Assembly: GCF_949987535.1 (NCBI RefSeq)
Contig: NC_080068.1
Coordinates: 84,035,254 to 84,099,253, forward strand
Source of the DNA: Balaenoptera acutorostrata
Lineage: Eukaryota; Chordata; Mammalia; Artiodactyla; Balaenopteridae
Reading direction: 5' to 3'
DNA length: 64,000 nt
The translations under genes and the position numbers were made by a program. Positions 47,926 through 59,966 of this stretch are shown one piece after another (position 1 is the first letter of the stretch; every line of letters begins with the position of its first letter). The notes under the pieces are model-generated. The model made no database searches and had not been told where the DNA came from. It saw nothing but the letters and a program-made list of their open reading frames with translations.

Positions 47926-50900
47926 AATATTTGTTGAATGAATAAATGTTGCTATTTGTTTTACTTGAACTCTCTTGAAAACCCTTTAGCCAGAAATTCC
48001 CAGTTCAGGTTTTTGAGAGGAAAAAGTAAACTAATAATAATGTATGGGATGTGCTGTGCCTCTCTCATATGCCATTTGAATACAAATTAAATATATATTT
48101 ACGTGCTTGCAATAGGAACCCGTCTTTACAGGAGCCCACTCTGGCCATATTCTCAGCACAAATAATGTATCACTTATACTGTCTGGTTCTCACCTAAGTG
48201 TTGCCTTTAATTGTTCTCTGTGTGTTTCATTTGTATAGAATCTACCTCCCTGGCTCAGTGTGTAGCAACGAGGGACTATGGAACTTAGGGGATAAAATGA
48301 TAGACAGAAAAAACACACATAATAAAGATATTAACATGGAGATGCTGAGTAAGAATTATCTCCAAGAGGTAGACAATCTTAACAGATCTTTCCATGGTGC
48401 TAGAAGAAAAAAGCTGAAATTTAGGGTGACCAAGACATCAACACTTGAGAAGTCAGGATACCAGAGAGAAGCAAAGTACATAGAAATGAAGCCAGCAATC
48501 TGAGCTGGCTTTCTCTCAAAAGCTTCACCAGTCCATAAACTGCCCAGGTCACAAGGTGCACAAGCTGATCAGTCATTAAAAGGCTTCTCACAGTGGGAAG
48601 AGAAACACTGGGGTTGAAGGCTTACCATAACAGAAGAGTCCACTAAACCCTCCAAGCTTTCCACTGGGGCTCCTGGCAGATGGTACCATGTATATGGCCA
48701 TTTACTGGTAACTGTAAGAACTAGTTAAAGCTTAATTGTGCCTTACATTTTGAATTTAGATAATGAGTTTTGATAAAGTTACAGGGCACTGTTATTCCCC
48801 TTCAACTAGGCTCATCTTGCTGTTTTTCTGCCCTAAATGAGTTCTCTGTTATCCTTACGGGATAAAGTTTTTGAAATTGTTGAATACCACTGTGCCAGCC
48901 AATACTTTTCTGAGTAAACCTGGAAGCATCTCTCCTTTACCAGTTGGCATAGTTAAATTTGTCAGTGGACAGCGCTAGAAGGATACTGCAGGAGAAAGGA
49001 ACTTGTCCTCCTGGTTCCAGTAAGCTTTTCTTTCTTGTTCCTGTGGTGCGTGACTGCCAGAATATCGCTGGACTCCTACTGGTTCTCATCGTCCAGTGAA
49101 TTGCAGTAGCATTCCAGCAGACAGCTTTCCTGCAAGGAAAGGATTACACCAGTGGGCCGCTTCCCAGTAGGTCTTGCTGACACATCAGTGAGAATATTTT
49201 CCGTGAGTCTCCCCAGCACCCCAGAGAGCTCTTCATTAAGTCTTGCCAGTGTCCCATTGAGCAGTTTCCCAATTTTCAACCCTGGACGATAGCACCTCAG
49301 AAAACTTCTCCATCAAACATTGGACTAAGGACATATGCTTTCCAATGAAGTCTGCATCTCAGACTTGGGGTGGAGCAAAGCTCTCCCAAGTCTGTTCTGT
49401 TTTTGGGTATTCCGCCTCAGTATTAGTGACTGATCCTTATAGCTTTTATAATTATTTTTTTCTTTAGCATGCTTTTTAACCCTTTTAAATTAATAGGTAT
49501 TAGATAATAGTTCTTATTTGTTAAATTCTTGTGTTCAAATTCCTGATGTGATTTCTGTCCTCTGATAGGACCCCGACTAATGCATTCACCATATTATTTT
49601 CTATCCAGTTTAATATTCTCTTATCCAAATAAGTAAATATCAATTTGTACCCTAACTGGAGCTTGCCCCAGGGAATACCCCACTCATCTCAATAGTCCTG
49701 CTAAGACACAGCCACATAAAATGATACACGCTTACTTGTAGCAAAAAGAGTTAATTATTGATTAGAATTCACTAGCACCCACATGAAGGATTGGTTTTAC
49801 CATGTACTGAGACATATTATTTTTAAATCAACAAGAAAAAACTTAGCCTAGGATCTCTGAAATTTCTTCTTAGGCGGAGATTCTGTTAATGTAATCATCC
49901 AAATTATAGGAGTTTTCTGTTCAGTGAAAATGTCATTGAATTTGTTCCAATTTGTGTTTTTGTCATAGAAATATTCTGACAAACAATTTTTAAGTAAGGA
50001 TGATTGACAGGTTGAGGGAAATTATAAATTATAATAAAAGATTTTCCAATAATTTTATAGATGATGAAAAAGTTCACTCAAGCATAATAAACTTTTAGAT
50101 TGTTTCTTAAAGGAACGTTTATGTGATTGAGTTCATTCTCACCTTATTACAGGAAAAACTTGGTCGTGCTTTACAACATGATTTTCATATCAATATTTCA
50201 CTTAAGTTTTGAGGAACAAGGGTAAAAGAAGCAAGAACCACATCATCTTCATCTATTTCTTGGTCTCCAAATTCATGCCTATAATTGAATTTCTGATTCA
50301 AAGTGTCCAAAACCTATGAAAATTATTACATATTTTCTGCTATATTAAGACTGAATTTTTCTTACCTTGATTACCAATGAGAATGAAGCAACGTCTCCTA
50401 TCTTTTTTTTTTTTGGCAGCAAAAAGAGGCATTTAAGCAATAGTGATGTTATGGAGTATCGTCAAATATTACTATCCACACATGTGAACAGAATTTAAGC
50501 AATAAAAATCAGGGACCAGTATTAGCATGAACTATTCTTAAGCACAGCCACTTCTGCACAACTAAAACTACAGAGAACTACAAACAAACTTTACATATTC
50601 TTGTGATGGTAGAATATTGAAAGATATTTTATAATACAGTTTTTTGTAATAGGACCTCAAATGATTAAGCATTACTGAATGGCATTGTTAGAGATGATCC
50701 AGAGAGAGTATGCAGAATTTGGTCACATTTCTTCTTGAACTTTAAAAAGAATTGAGTGATTTCCAAGACCCTTGGGAAAATGCATTTATTCTCACCATAA
50801 ATACTACTCCAAACCTGTCTTCACTTTACTGAGAATATCCAGTTGTGATTTAGGATTATCAGATGACTAGAAAAGAGCACCACCTTCCTTGTAGTAGAAC

Positions 50901-51054
50901 CCAGTTTCTTGTCTTTTTCCAATTGACTTTCACTGGGACTACCTCCTGAAAAATGGTAATGATGACAAACTAATGATGCTGCTTTAACTCTTTTATACTT
51001 CTTTCTAGAATAAAACACATTTCCAATTACTAAGAGGTAAAAATATTTTTTCCC
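47926..51054. other. Mostly unassigned
   Basis: At about 49040-49580 a block ending 'gataggaccccgactaatgc' resembles an old LTR. No gene: the 101-codon frame at 48198-48503 and the 67-codon minus-strand frame at 49076-49279 show no family features. A T run lies at about 50403-50414. Confidence 0.35.
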
Positions 51055-51160
51055 CATTTAGAATCAGTAAACTGAGACTTAGGGGAAAATAAGTCCTTTC
51101 CCAGTGCCATAACATCAGTGTGTGGAGGGTCCTAGACTCAAACAAAGGACTTCAGATGTT
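51055..51160 (+). mobile_element. MIR SINE fragment
   Basis: 'cagtaaactgagacttaggg' and 'cagtgccataacatcagtgt' correspond to the MIR 'gaaactgaggct' and 'aaggtcacacagc' blocks. Confidence 0.6.
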
Positions 51161-51224
51161 GGCAAAATTAACGGCTTTCAGATCAGATGTTGCAACATGC
51201 CAAACATAGGCATAGTTTAAAATG

Positions 51225-51345
51225 ATTATAACAATAGTGACAATAATATTTATCATGACTTTACTATGTGCTAGGGAATGTAAAGAGTAGTTTATGCATG
51301 GCATAATTTAATCCCCATGAATAATCTATGTGACGAGTTGTCTAA
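51225..51345 (+). mobile_element. MIR SINE core fragment
   Basis: 'tttactatgtgctagggaat', 'tttaatccccatgaataatc' match the MIR core. A later block near 51470-51510 may be its continuation. Confidence 0.6.
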
Positions 51346-51814
51346 TATATTTAGAGAGAGGTGTAGATAGAGATATTGACATTGGCTTTCTGTATCTACA
51401 CTTGTCATCTATAACTACATTTATTTGTTTATCTCTAGCTCTAGATCTGTATCTAGAATCTGTCAAAGCTTACAAATTTGTCCCAGGTTAAACACCCAAT
51501 AAGAAATAGAACAATTGAAATGGTTAATCCATAATATATCAGGGACTATCCCTGTGGCAAACCTTTCCTTTTAAATATATTGGAGTACATGGACTACCCA
51601 GTTCCTAGTTCTGCTTTTTGATATATTGATACATAACTGTTCACAAGGGAGTTCAGATTTTGCCATAGGAGGCTACAATGGATCAGAATAAGTCAGTAAT
51701 TTCTTTCTCTAGAGAAATACATTTTAATTTATCCATTTATTAAACAGTATTTATTTAGCTAATATTTGTTAGGCACTCCATACAGGAAAGTGGTGAATTT
51801 CACCTATGTGGGGG
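51346..51814. other. Unassigned
   Basis: A TAGATA-like low-complexity patch near 51360-51460 and a possible MIR scrap at 51735-51790. No gene. Confidence 0.35.
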
Positions 51815-52000
51815 ACCTTTTTTTTTAAACATCTTTCAGTAAAATTTTACTGTTGGTTTGATTATGTCTTGCACATTCTTTCTGAGGTTTATTCTAAGAG
51901 ATTTCATGATGTATCATTATTGTTAAAATTATGAATAAAATTAACTTTTAATTATATTTTCTAAATTTGAAAAGGACTGATTTTTATTACATTTTCTATT
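51815..52000 (-). mobile_element. Old L1 ORF2 fragment, antisense
   Basis: 'cttgcacattctttctgagg', 'ttattctaagagatttcatg', 'aattatgaataaaattaact' match the antisense of an L1 ORF2 EN-RT linker region. Confidence 0.5.
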
Positions 52001-52479
52001 TTTATGTGTAGGGAAGTGTTACTATGCTTTATGGGATTTAAGGAAAGAGTGGAACTTGTATTTGTTTTTGCCTATCACCAATGGAGGAAAAATTAGCAGG
52101 GCTTAATAATCTTTGTTATAAATGATAGACTAGAAAGTCTAGTGAGAAAAATAATGTTTATAAAATATTCAACTCACAAACATTTTTGTGAAACTAGTAA
52201 CTTCTAAGAATTACAAATAAAGAATGTGCAGTTACAAACAATGGAGGGTTGTCTCTCACCAGCCTGAATTAGCTAACAAATTATATTCAAGTAAAAGTGT
52301 CTTTCTCTTTTCTCCAATTTAGACTTATTTACAGACTTATCATGGTCTATCAGTTGTGTTACATTTATAACTGTTTGGACAGCCCTACAACTAAAAATAG
52401 AAATTTTGAGTTAGTGTGATAGATGCTATTATAGAGATATTCTTACTTAATCAATCATTCTTTTAAGAAAAATGAGCAT
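52001..52479. other. Unassigned, AT-rich
   Basis: Nothing recognised. Confidence 0.4.
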
Positions 52480-52604
52480 GGGAATTCCCTGGCAGTCCAG
52501 CAGTTAGGACTCTGTACTTTCACTGCTGAGGGGCCGGGTTCATCCCCTGGTCAGGGAACTAAGATTCCACAAGACACACAGGGCAGCCAATAAATAAATA
52601 AATA
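52480..52604 (+). mobile_element. Short tRNA-derived SINE
   Basis: 'gggaattccctggcagtcca' head, 'cactgctgaggggccgggtt' region, 'ggtcagggaactaagattcc', then 'gcagcc' and TAAA repeats. An imperfect flanking repeat ('aagaaaaatgag' at 52465 and 'aagaaagtaatatgag' at 52606) is a likely target-site duplication. Confidence 0.82.
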
Positions 52605-53139
52605 CAAGAAAGTAATATGAGTGTCCTGAGTCTGTTATTGATTATTTTAAGTAGAAAAAAAAATAAGATACATCTGTATTTCAATGTGTGTGTTTTAGTG
52701 AAATTATTTTACAACTCATTCCCTGGGTTTACGTTAATCCAGATCTGGTAAATATTGTTTTTAATAGACTTTAAAAACAAACTTTTAATAGACTTTAAAA
52801 ACAAACTTTTAATAGAGTTTTTAAGGATTCATTCTATTCTTCCTTAAGATTTTAGTCAACAACACAATGCTATTTTAATAGAGCACTTAAAAATTGAAAT
52901 CATTTGTTTTACTAGTTGTTGAATTATATTCTTCTACAAGAATTCCTGTCATTTCTTTGAATTAAATATGTTCTATATCTCCAAGGTAATTCTTCTCTCA
53001 GATACTTAGTACCTAAGAGGGTATAGCATTGCTTTTGCTATTACATTCATGGTATTCAGTCCAGTGGAAACAATGTAACTGGATATAGAATAGGTGGAGT
53101 CCAAAAGTGACATTTCACTGTCCATGTGGTTACTGTAGC
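52605..53139. other. Unassigned, with a 24-bp tandem repeat
   Basis: Nothing else recognised; see the tandem repeat entry. Confidence 0.4.
52762..52822. repeat. 24-bp tandem repeat, 2.5 copies
   Basis: Two identical 24-bp units beginning 'taatagactttaaaaacaaa' (52762-52785 and 52786-52809) and a partial third with one change. Confidence 0.85.
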
Positions 53140-53334
53140 AGCCCTAGAGACAGTTTATCCAGGTGCAAATTGTCACTCCACCGCACCCTAGCTTTATGTC
53201 AGTGGACACTTATTTAGATAATTTCTCTGTGCCTATGTACATTGAAGGGTTGTTGTGACTTGTGAGGATTAAATAGGGTAAAACATGTAAAGGAGTAAGT
53301 GGCACATGTCCAACACATAGCATACATTTGAAAT
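53140..53334 (+). mobile_element. MIR SINE
   Basis: 'gataatttctctgtgcctat', 'gttgttgtgacttgtgagga', 'ttaaatagggtaaaacatgt', 'tccaacacatagca' match MIR. The full-length L1 landed just past its end. Confidence 0.6.
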
Positions 53335-53350
53335 ATAATTTACTATTACA

Positions 53351-54428
53351 GGGGGCGGAGTCAAGGTGGTGGTGTGGGAAAACGTGGAGTTTCCTTCTCC
53401 CCACAACTATGGCGCCTGGCAGACACTGGTGGGGGACCTCAATGCCCAAGGAAACAAGAGGAACCCCCAAGCAAACCAGTAACATGTGGGGGACTTAGGG
53501 GGGAGGAGAAGTGGAGGCCAGACAGGACTGGTGCCCCTGAGGGGTGGCTGAGAGGGGGGAGGGGTTCCCACGACTGGAGGGAACCTGGGGGGGCTTAGAT
53601 CAGGGGGGAGAGCACCCATCATTTCCCCTGCCCAATCAGGTGGGAAAGTCTGACTGGCTCTCCGGCTGGGTCCTACGCCCTCAGAGGTCCCCTCTGCGCC
53701 ACATTGGTCCTGGGGGCATAGGAGGGAGGCTGGGGGGAGACCAGTAGAGGCAGGTGGGAGGGGCCCTCCAGGACCAGAGGAGCAAGAGAGGAGAGGAGGG
53801 CATTGGCCCCACCCACTCAGGCCCTGGAAGCCTGCTGAGCTCCCAGATGGGGTCCCCCACCCTCTGAGACCAGAGGCAAGAGGTATGCCTGGGCCCCTTC
53901 TATTCCGATGAGCCTAAGCCACACACCCCCCACACCTCCAGGGCCTTTTCCAGCCCTGTGGGTCCTAAGCATAGGCCCTATCTGCCACCCAAACCCCACC
54001 CCTCATTAGGCCACGCCCTCCACAGCCAAGGCTGTTTCCACCTTTTTTTTTCTCCTCTTCTTTACCATTGGGGTTCTGTTTTACTTTCTGTTTGTTTTTC
54101 ATCTATATTTTATTTTTACATTCTTTCTAACATATGTGTTAGTTTCTTAGTCTAATTTTATATTTTACTTTGTTATTGTTCTCTCTTTTTTTTTTCTTTT
54201 GGCCGTCCTGCATGGCGTGCGGGATCTTTGTTCATGAGCCAGGGTTCAGGCCAAAGCTCCTGCAGTGGGAGCTCTGAGTCCGAACTACTGGACTAAGAGA
54301 AAACCTCAGACCCCAGGGAATATTCATCAGAGTGAGGTCTCCCAGAGGTTGTCATCTCAGCACCAAGACCCAGCTGTACCCAACAGCCTACAAACTCCAG
54401 TGTTAGAAGCCTCAGGCCAAACAACACA
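53351..54428 (+). promoter_or_regulatory. L1 5' UTR with internal promoter
   Basis: Begins 'gggggcggagtcaaggtgg', the position where mammalian L1 5' ends carry the YY1-type CAAGATGGC box; here the core reads CAAGGTGGT. It is much more GC-rich than the host DNA, with many GGGGG runs. In intact L1s this region drives RNA polymerase II transcription of the element. The short frames in it (for example 53374-53598 and 53544-53747) are not genes. Confidence 0.75.
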
Positions 54429-55372
54429 ATAAGTAAGACAGGAAAACAATCCCACTCATCAAAAAAAAAAATGAGATGGCAAAAATGGGTCACACATGAA
54501 GGAGCAACGTAAAATACTACAAGACCAAATAAATGGAGAGGAAATAGGCAATCTACATGAAAAAGAATTCAGAGTAATGATAGTAAAGATGATCCAGAAT
54601 CTCAGAAATAGAATGGAAGCACTGACTGAGAAAATACAAGAAATGTTTAACAAAGATCGAGAAGAAATAAAGAACAGACAAACAGAGATGAACAACACAA
54701 TAACTGAAATGAAAAATACACTAGAAGGAATCAATAACAGAATAACTGAGGCAGAAGAACGAATAAGTGAGCTGGAGACAAAATGGTGGAAATAACTGCT
54801 GAGGAACAGAATAAAGAAAAAAGAATGAAAAGAATTGAAGACAATCTCAGAGACCTCTGGGACAACACTAAATGCACCAACATTCGAATTATAAGGGTCC
54901 CAGAAAAAGAAGAGAAAAAGAAAGGGTCTGAGAAAATATTTGAAGAGATTATAGTGGAAAACTTCCCTAACATGGAAAAGGAAATAGTCACCCAAGTCCA
55001 GGAAGCATAGAGAGTCCCATACAGGATAAACCCTGGGAGAAACACACCAAGACACATATTAATCAAACTAACAAAAATTAAATTCAAAGAAAAATATTAA
55101 AAGCAGCAAGGGAAAAACAAAAAATAACATACAAAGGAATCCCCATAAGGTTATCAGCTGATTTTTCAGCAGAAACTCTGCAGGCCAGAAGGGAGAGGCA
55201 GGTTATACTTAACGTGATGAAAGGGAAAAACCTACAACCAAGATTACTCTACCCAGCAAGGATCTCATTCAGATTCGATGGAGAAATCAGAAGCTTTTCA
55301 GACAAGCAAAAGCTAAGAGAATTCAGCACTACCAAACCAGCTTTACAACAAATGCTAAAGAAACTTCTCTAG
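54429..55372 (+). pseudogene. L1 ORF1 (RNA-binding protein), inactivated
   Basis: ORF1p is a trimeric RNA-binding chaperone of the L1 ribonucleoprotein: coiled coil, RRM, C-terminal domain. The coiled coil is readable at 54496-54795 (heptad-like runs such as MIQNLRNRMEALTEKIQEMF). The RRM start is readable at 54783-55010 (NIRIIRVPEKEE, IIVENFPNMEKEI). The C-terminal part runs on to the TAG at 55370-55372 (TPRHILIKL, ARISFRFDGEI, ALQQMLKKLL). It is broken by loss of the expected ATG (ATA at 54429-54431), a missing base near 54480-54485, another near 54775, and a TAG at about 55008-55010 in place of a glutamine codon. The 198-codon minus-strand frame at 54459-55055 is its antisense shadow. Confidence 0.88.
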
Positions 55373-55430
55373 GTAGGAAACACAAGAGAAGAAAAACACC
55401 CACAAAAACAATCCCAAAACAATTAAGAAA

Positions 55431-58400
55431 ATGGTAATAGGAACATACATATCAATAATAACCATGCATGTAAATGGATTAAATGCCCCAACCAAAAGAC
55501 ACAGACTGGCTGAATGGATACAAAAATAAGAGCCATATATACGCTGCCTACAAGAGACCCACTTCAGACCTAGGAACACATACAGACTGAAAGTGAGGGG
55601 ATGGAAAAAGATATTCCATGCAAATGGAAATCAAAAGAAAGCTGGAGAAGCAATTCTCATTTCAGACAAAATAGGCTTTAAAATAAAGACTGTTACAAGA
55701 AACAAGGAAGGACACAACATAATGATCAAGGGATCAACCAAGAAGAAGATATAACAATTATAAGTGTTTATGCACCCAACATAGGAGCACCTCAATACAT
55801 AAGGCACATGCTAACAACCATGAAAGGGGAAATCGACAGTAACACAATAATAGTAGGGGAATATAACACCCCATTTACACCAACGGACAGATCCTCCAAA
55901 CAGAAAATAAATAACGAAACACAAGCTTTAAATGACACAATAGACAGGTAGATTTAATTGATATTTATAGGACATTCCATCCAAAAACAGCAGATTACAC
56001 TTTCTTCTCAAGTGCACACAAACATTCTCCAGGATAGATCACATTTTGGGTCACAAATCAAGCCTTGGAAGATTTAAGAAAATTGAAATCATATCAATCA
56101 TCTTTTCTGACCACAACACTGTGAGATGGAAATCAATTACAGGAAAAAAACTGAAAAAAACACGAATGCATGGAAGCTAAACAGTGTGCTACTAAATAAC
56201 CAAGAGATTACTGAAGAAATCAAAGAAGAAATAAAAACATACATAGAAACAAATGACAACAAAAACACGATGACCCAAAACCTATGGGATGCAGCAAAAG
56301 CAGTTCTAAGAGGGAAGTTTATAGCAATAAAATCCTACCTCAAGAAACAAGAAAAATCTCAAACAATCTAACCGTACACCCAAATAAAGTAGAGAAAGAA
56401 GAACAAAGAAAACCCCAAGTCAGTAGAAGGAAAGAAATCATAAAGATCAGAGCAGAAATAAAGGAAATAGAAATGAAGAAAAAAAATAGCAAAGATCAAT
56501 AAAACTGAAAGCTAGTTCTTTGAGAAGATAAATAAAATTGATAAACCCTTAGCCAGACTCATCAAAAAAAAAAAAGGGAGATGATGCAAATCAATAAAAT
56601 TAGAAATGGAAAACAAGAAATCACAACTGACACCACAGAAATACAAAGGTTTATGAGATTACTACAAACAACTGTATGCCAATAAAATGGACAACCATGA
56701 AGAAATGGACAAATTCTTGGGAAGGTACAATTTCCCAAAACCTAACCAGGAAGAATTAGAAAATATAAACAGACCTATCACAAGTAATGAAATTGAAACT
56801 GTAATTAAAAATCTCCCAAAAAACAAAAGTCCAGGACCAGGTGGCTTCACAGGCAAATTCTACCAAACATTTAGAGAAGAGCTAATACTGATCCTTCTCA
56901 AACTCTTCCAAAAAATTGCAGAGAGAGGAACACTCCCAAATTCATTCTACAAAGCCACCTTCATGCTGATATCAAAACCAGAAAAAGTTATCACAAAAAA
57001 AGAAAATTATAGACCAATATCCCCGATGAATATATCCCTGAACAAAATACTAGCAAGCAAAATCCAACAACATATTAAAAGGGTCATACACCATGATCAA
57101 GTAGGATTTATCCCAGGGATGCAAGGATTCGTCAGTATATGCAAATCAATCAATGTGATACACCATATTAACAAATTAAGGAATAAAAATCATATGATCA
57201 TCTCAAAAGATGCAGAAAAAGCTTTTGACAAAATTCAACACCCATTTATGATAAAAAACTCTCCAGAAAATGGGTTATACAGGGAACTTACCTCAACATA
57301 ATAAAGGCCATATATGACAAACCCACAGCAAACCTCTACTCAATGGTGAAAACCTGAAAGCACTTCTACCAAGATCAGGAACAAGACAAGGATGTTCACT
57401 CTCACAACTATTATTCAACATAGTTTTGGAAGTCCTAGCCACAGCAGTCTGAGAAGAAAAAGAAATAAAAGGAATACAATTTGGAAAAGACGTAAAACTG
57501 TCACTGTTTGCAGATGACATGATACTTTACATAGAAAATCCTAAAGATGCCACCAGAAAACTACAAGAACTAATTAATGAATTTGGTAAGGTTGCAGGAT
57601 ACAAAATTAATACACAGAAATCTCTTGCATTCCTATACACTAACAATGAAAAATCAGAAAGAGAAATTAAGGAAACAATCCCATTTACCATCACAACAAA
57701 AAGAATAAAGTACCTAGGAATAAACCTACCTAAGGAGGTGAAAGACTTGTACTCAGAAAACTATAAAACACTGATGAAAGAAATCAAAGATGACATAAAC
57801 AATGGAGAAATATACCATGTTCTTGGATTGGAAGAATCAATATTATGAAAATGACTATACTATCCAAAGCAATCTACAGATTCAATGCAATCCCTATCAA
57901 ACTAGCAATTGCATTCTTCACATAATTAGAACAAAAAAGTTTTCAATTCATATGGAAACACAAAACACCCTGAATAGCCAAAGCAATCTTGAGAAAGAAA
58001 AACTGGAGGAATCAGGCTCCCCAACTTCAAACTATACTACAAAGCTTCAGTAATCAAGACAGTATGGTACTGGCACAAAAACAGAAATATAGATCAATGG
58101 AACAGGATAGAAAGCCAGGAGTACGCCAATGCACCTATGGTCAATCTATGACAGAGAAAGCAAGACTATATAATGGAGGAAAGACAGTCACTTCAATAAG
58201 TGGTGCTGGGAAAACTGGACAGCTACATGTAAAAGAATGAAATTATAACACTACCTAACACCATTCACAAAAATAAACTCCAAATGGATTAAAGACCCAA
58301 ATGTAAGACCAGACACTATAAAACTCTTAGAAGAAAATATAGGAAAAACACTCTGACATTAACCACAGCAAGATCTTTTATGACCCACCTCCTAGAGTAA

Positions 58401-59265
58401 TGAAAATAAAAACAAGAATAAACAATGGAACCTAATTAAACTTAAAAGCTTTTGCACAGCAAAAGAAGAAACAAGACAAAAAGGCAATCCTCAGAATGGG
58501 AGAAAATATTTACAAATGAAACAATGGACAAAGGATTAATCTCCAAAATATACAAACAGCTCATGTTGCTCAATATCAAAAAAACCAAACAACCCAATTA
58601 AAAAATGGGCAGAAGGCCTAAATAGACATTTCACCAAAGAAGACATACAGATACCCAAGAGCCACATGAAATTATGCTCAACATCACTAATTATTAGAGA
58701 AATGCAAATCAAAACTACAATGAGGTATCACCTCACACCAGTCAGAATGGCCATTATCCAAAAATCTAGAAACAATAAATGCTGGAAAGGGTGTGATGAA
58801 AAGGGAACCCTCTTGCACTGTTGGTGGGAATGTAAATTGATATAACCACTATGGAGAACAGTATGGAGGTTCCTTAAAAAACTAAAAATAGAATTACCAT
58901 ATGACCCAGCAATCCCACTACTGGGCATATCCCCTGAGAAAACCATAATTCAAAAAGAGACCTGGGACGTCCTTGGTGGCACAGTGGTTAAGAATCTGCC
59001 TGCCAGTGCAGGGGACATGGGTTTGAGCCCTGGTCCAGGAAGATCCCACATGCTGCGGAGCAACTAAGCCCATGTGCCACAACTACTGAGCCTGCAATCT
59101 AGAGCCTGCAAGCCACAACTACTGAAGCCTGCATGACTAGAGCCCATGCTCCACAACAAGAAAAGCCACAGCAATGAGAAGCCCATGAACTGCAATGAGT
59201 AGTCCCCACTCGCCACAACTAGAGAAAGCCCACATGCAGCAACAAATACCCAATGCAGCCAAATA

Positions 59266-59296
<31 letters not shown>

Positions 59297-59637
59297 ATTT
59301 ATTAAAAAAAAAAAAGAGAGAGAGAGACATGTACCACAATGTTCATTGCAGCACTATTTACAATAGCCAGGACATGGAAGCAACCTAAGTGTCCATTGAC
59401 AGAATGAATGGGTAAAGAAGATGTGGCGCATATACACAATGGAATATTACTCAGCCATAAAAAGAAACAAACTTGCGTTATTTGTAGTGAGGTGGATGGA
59501 CCTAGAGTCTGTCATACAGAGTGAAGTAAGTCAGAAAAAGAAAAACAAATACCGTATGCTAACGCATATATATGGAATCTAAAAAAAAAAAAAATGGTAC
59601 AGATGAACCTAGTGGCAGGGCAGGAATAAAGATGTAG
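55431..59637 (+). pseudogene. L1 ORF2 (endonuclease and reverse transcriptase), inactivated
   Basis: ORF2p nicks DNA and primes reverse transcription of L1 or SINE RNA at the nick. The start reads MVIGTYISI at 55431, but a TAA at 55527 ends the frame at codon 33. The endonuclease region continues through frame breaks to an SDH motif at about 56106-56114. The RT is readable at 56687-57301 ([31 protein letters not shown]), then shifts frame at about 57290 and stops after SMVKT. The catalytic FADD is intact at 57507-57518 ([11 protein letters not shown]), followed by 57519-57848. The C-terminal zinc-knuckle pattern C-X3-C-X7-H-X4-C is intact at 58780-58833. A SINE interrupts the end at 58962-59310. 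At least four disabling changes, so no activity in cis, and none likely in trans. Confidence 0.9.
58962..59310 (+). mobile_element. CHR-type SINE nested in the L1
   Basis: Head 'tccttggtggcacagtggtt', B-box region 'gggtttgagccc', body to 'aatgcagccaaatataaata', then TAAA repeats and an A run. It interrupts the L1 reading 'caaaaagaga|catgtacc': 'aaaaagaga' stands at 58952-58960 and again at 59311-59319, followed by extra GA units. It inserted after the L1, using the A-rich sense strand as target. Confidence 0.92.
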
Positions 59638-59950
59638 ACATAGAGAATGGACTTGAGGACATGGTGAGGGGAGGGGGGAAGCTGGGGCGAAGTGAGAGTA
59701 GCAGTGACATATATACACTACCAAATGTAAAATAGCTAATGGGAAGCTGCTGCATAGCACAGCGAGATCAGCTCAGTGTTTTGCGATGACCTAGAAGGGT
59801 GGGATAGGGAGGGTGGGAGGGAGGCTCATGAAGGAGGGGATATGGGGATATATGTATGTATATGGCTGATTCACTTTGTTGTATAACAGAAACTAACACA
59901 GTATTGTGAAGCAATTATACTCCAATAAAGATCTATAAAACAAAAGAAAA
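59638..59950 (+). terminator. L1 3' UTR and polyadenylation signal
   Basis: A G- and purine-rich stretch ('gaggggaggggggaagctgg' near 59666), then 'cactttgttgtataacagaa', 'gcaattatactccaataaag' with AATAAA at 59924-59929 and a short A-rich tail. Confidence 0.75.
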
Positions 59951-59966
59951 ATAATTTACTATTACA

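Larger units (their letters stand above)
53351..59950 (+). mobile_element. Full-length L1 retrotransposon, inactivated
   Basis: A complete L1 layout: GC-rich 5' UTR (53351-54428), ORF1 relic (54429-55372), a 58-bp intergenic gap, ORF2 relic (55431 to about 59637), and a 3' UTR with a G-rich stretch and an AATAAA at 59924-59929 ahead of an A-rich tail. It is bounded by an exact 16-bp direct repeat 'ataatttactattaca' at 53335-53350 and 59951-59966. About 6.6 kb in all, near 6.25 kb without the SINE nested at 58962-59310. Both ORFs carry several stops and frameshifts, so it cannot move itself. The clean target-site duplication and near-complete length point to a moderately young insertion. Confidence 0.95.

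Noticed and set aside
52762..52822. Short direct repeats considered as a CRISPR-like array
   Set aside because: The 24-bp units are directly adjacent with no spacers, in a mammalian AT-rich context. It is a simple tandem repeat.
53374..54155. GC-rich block with several frames, resembling a CpG island or promoter exon
   Set aside because: It is the L1 5' UTR, starting exactly at the target-site duplication. The frames are not conserved ORF1 or ORF2.
54459..55055. 198-codon minus-strand frame, the longest but one in the window
   Set aside because: It is the antisense of L1 ORF1. Its Phe/Ser/Ile-rich composition comes from the A-rich sense strand.
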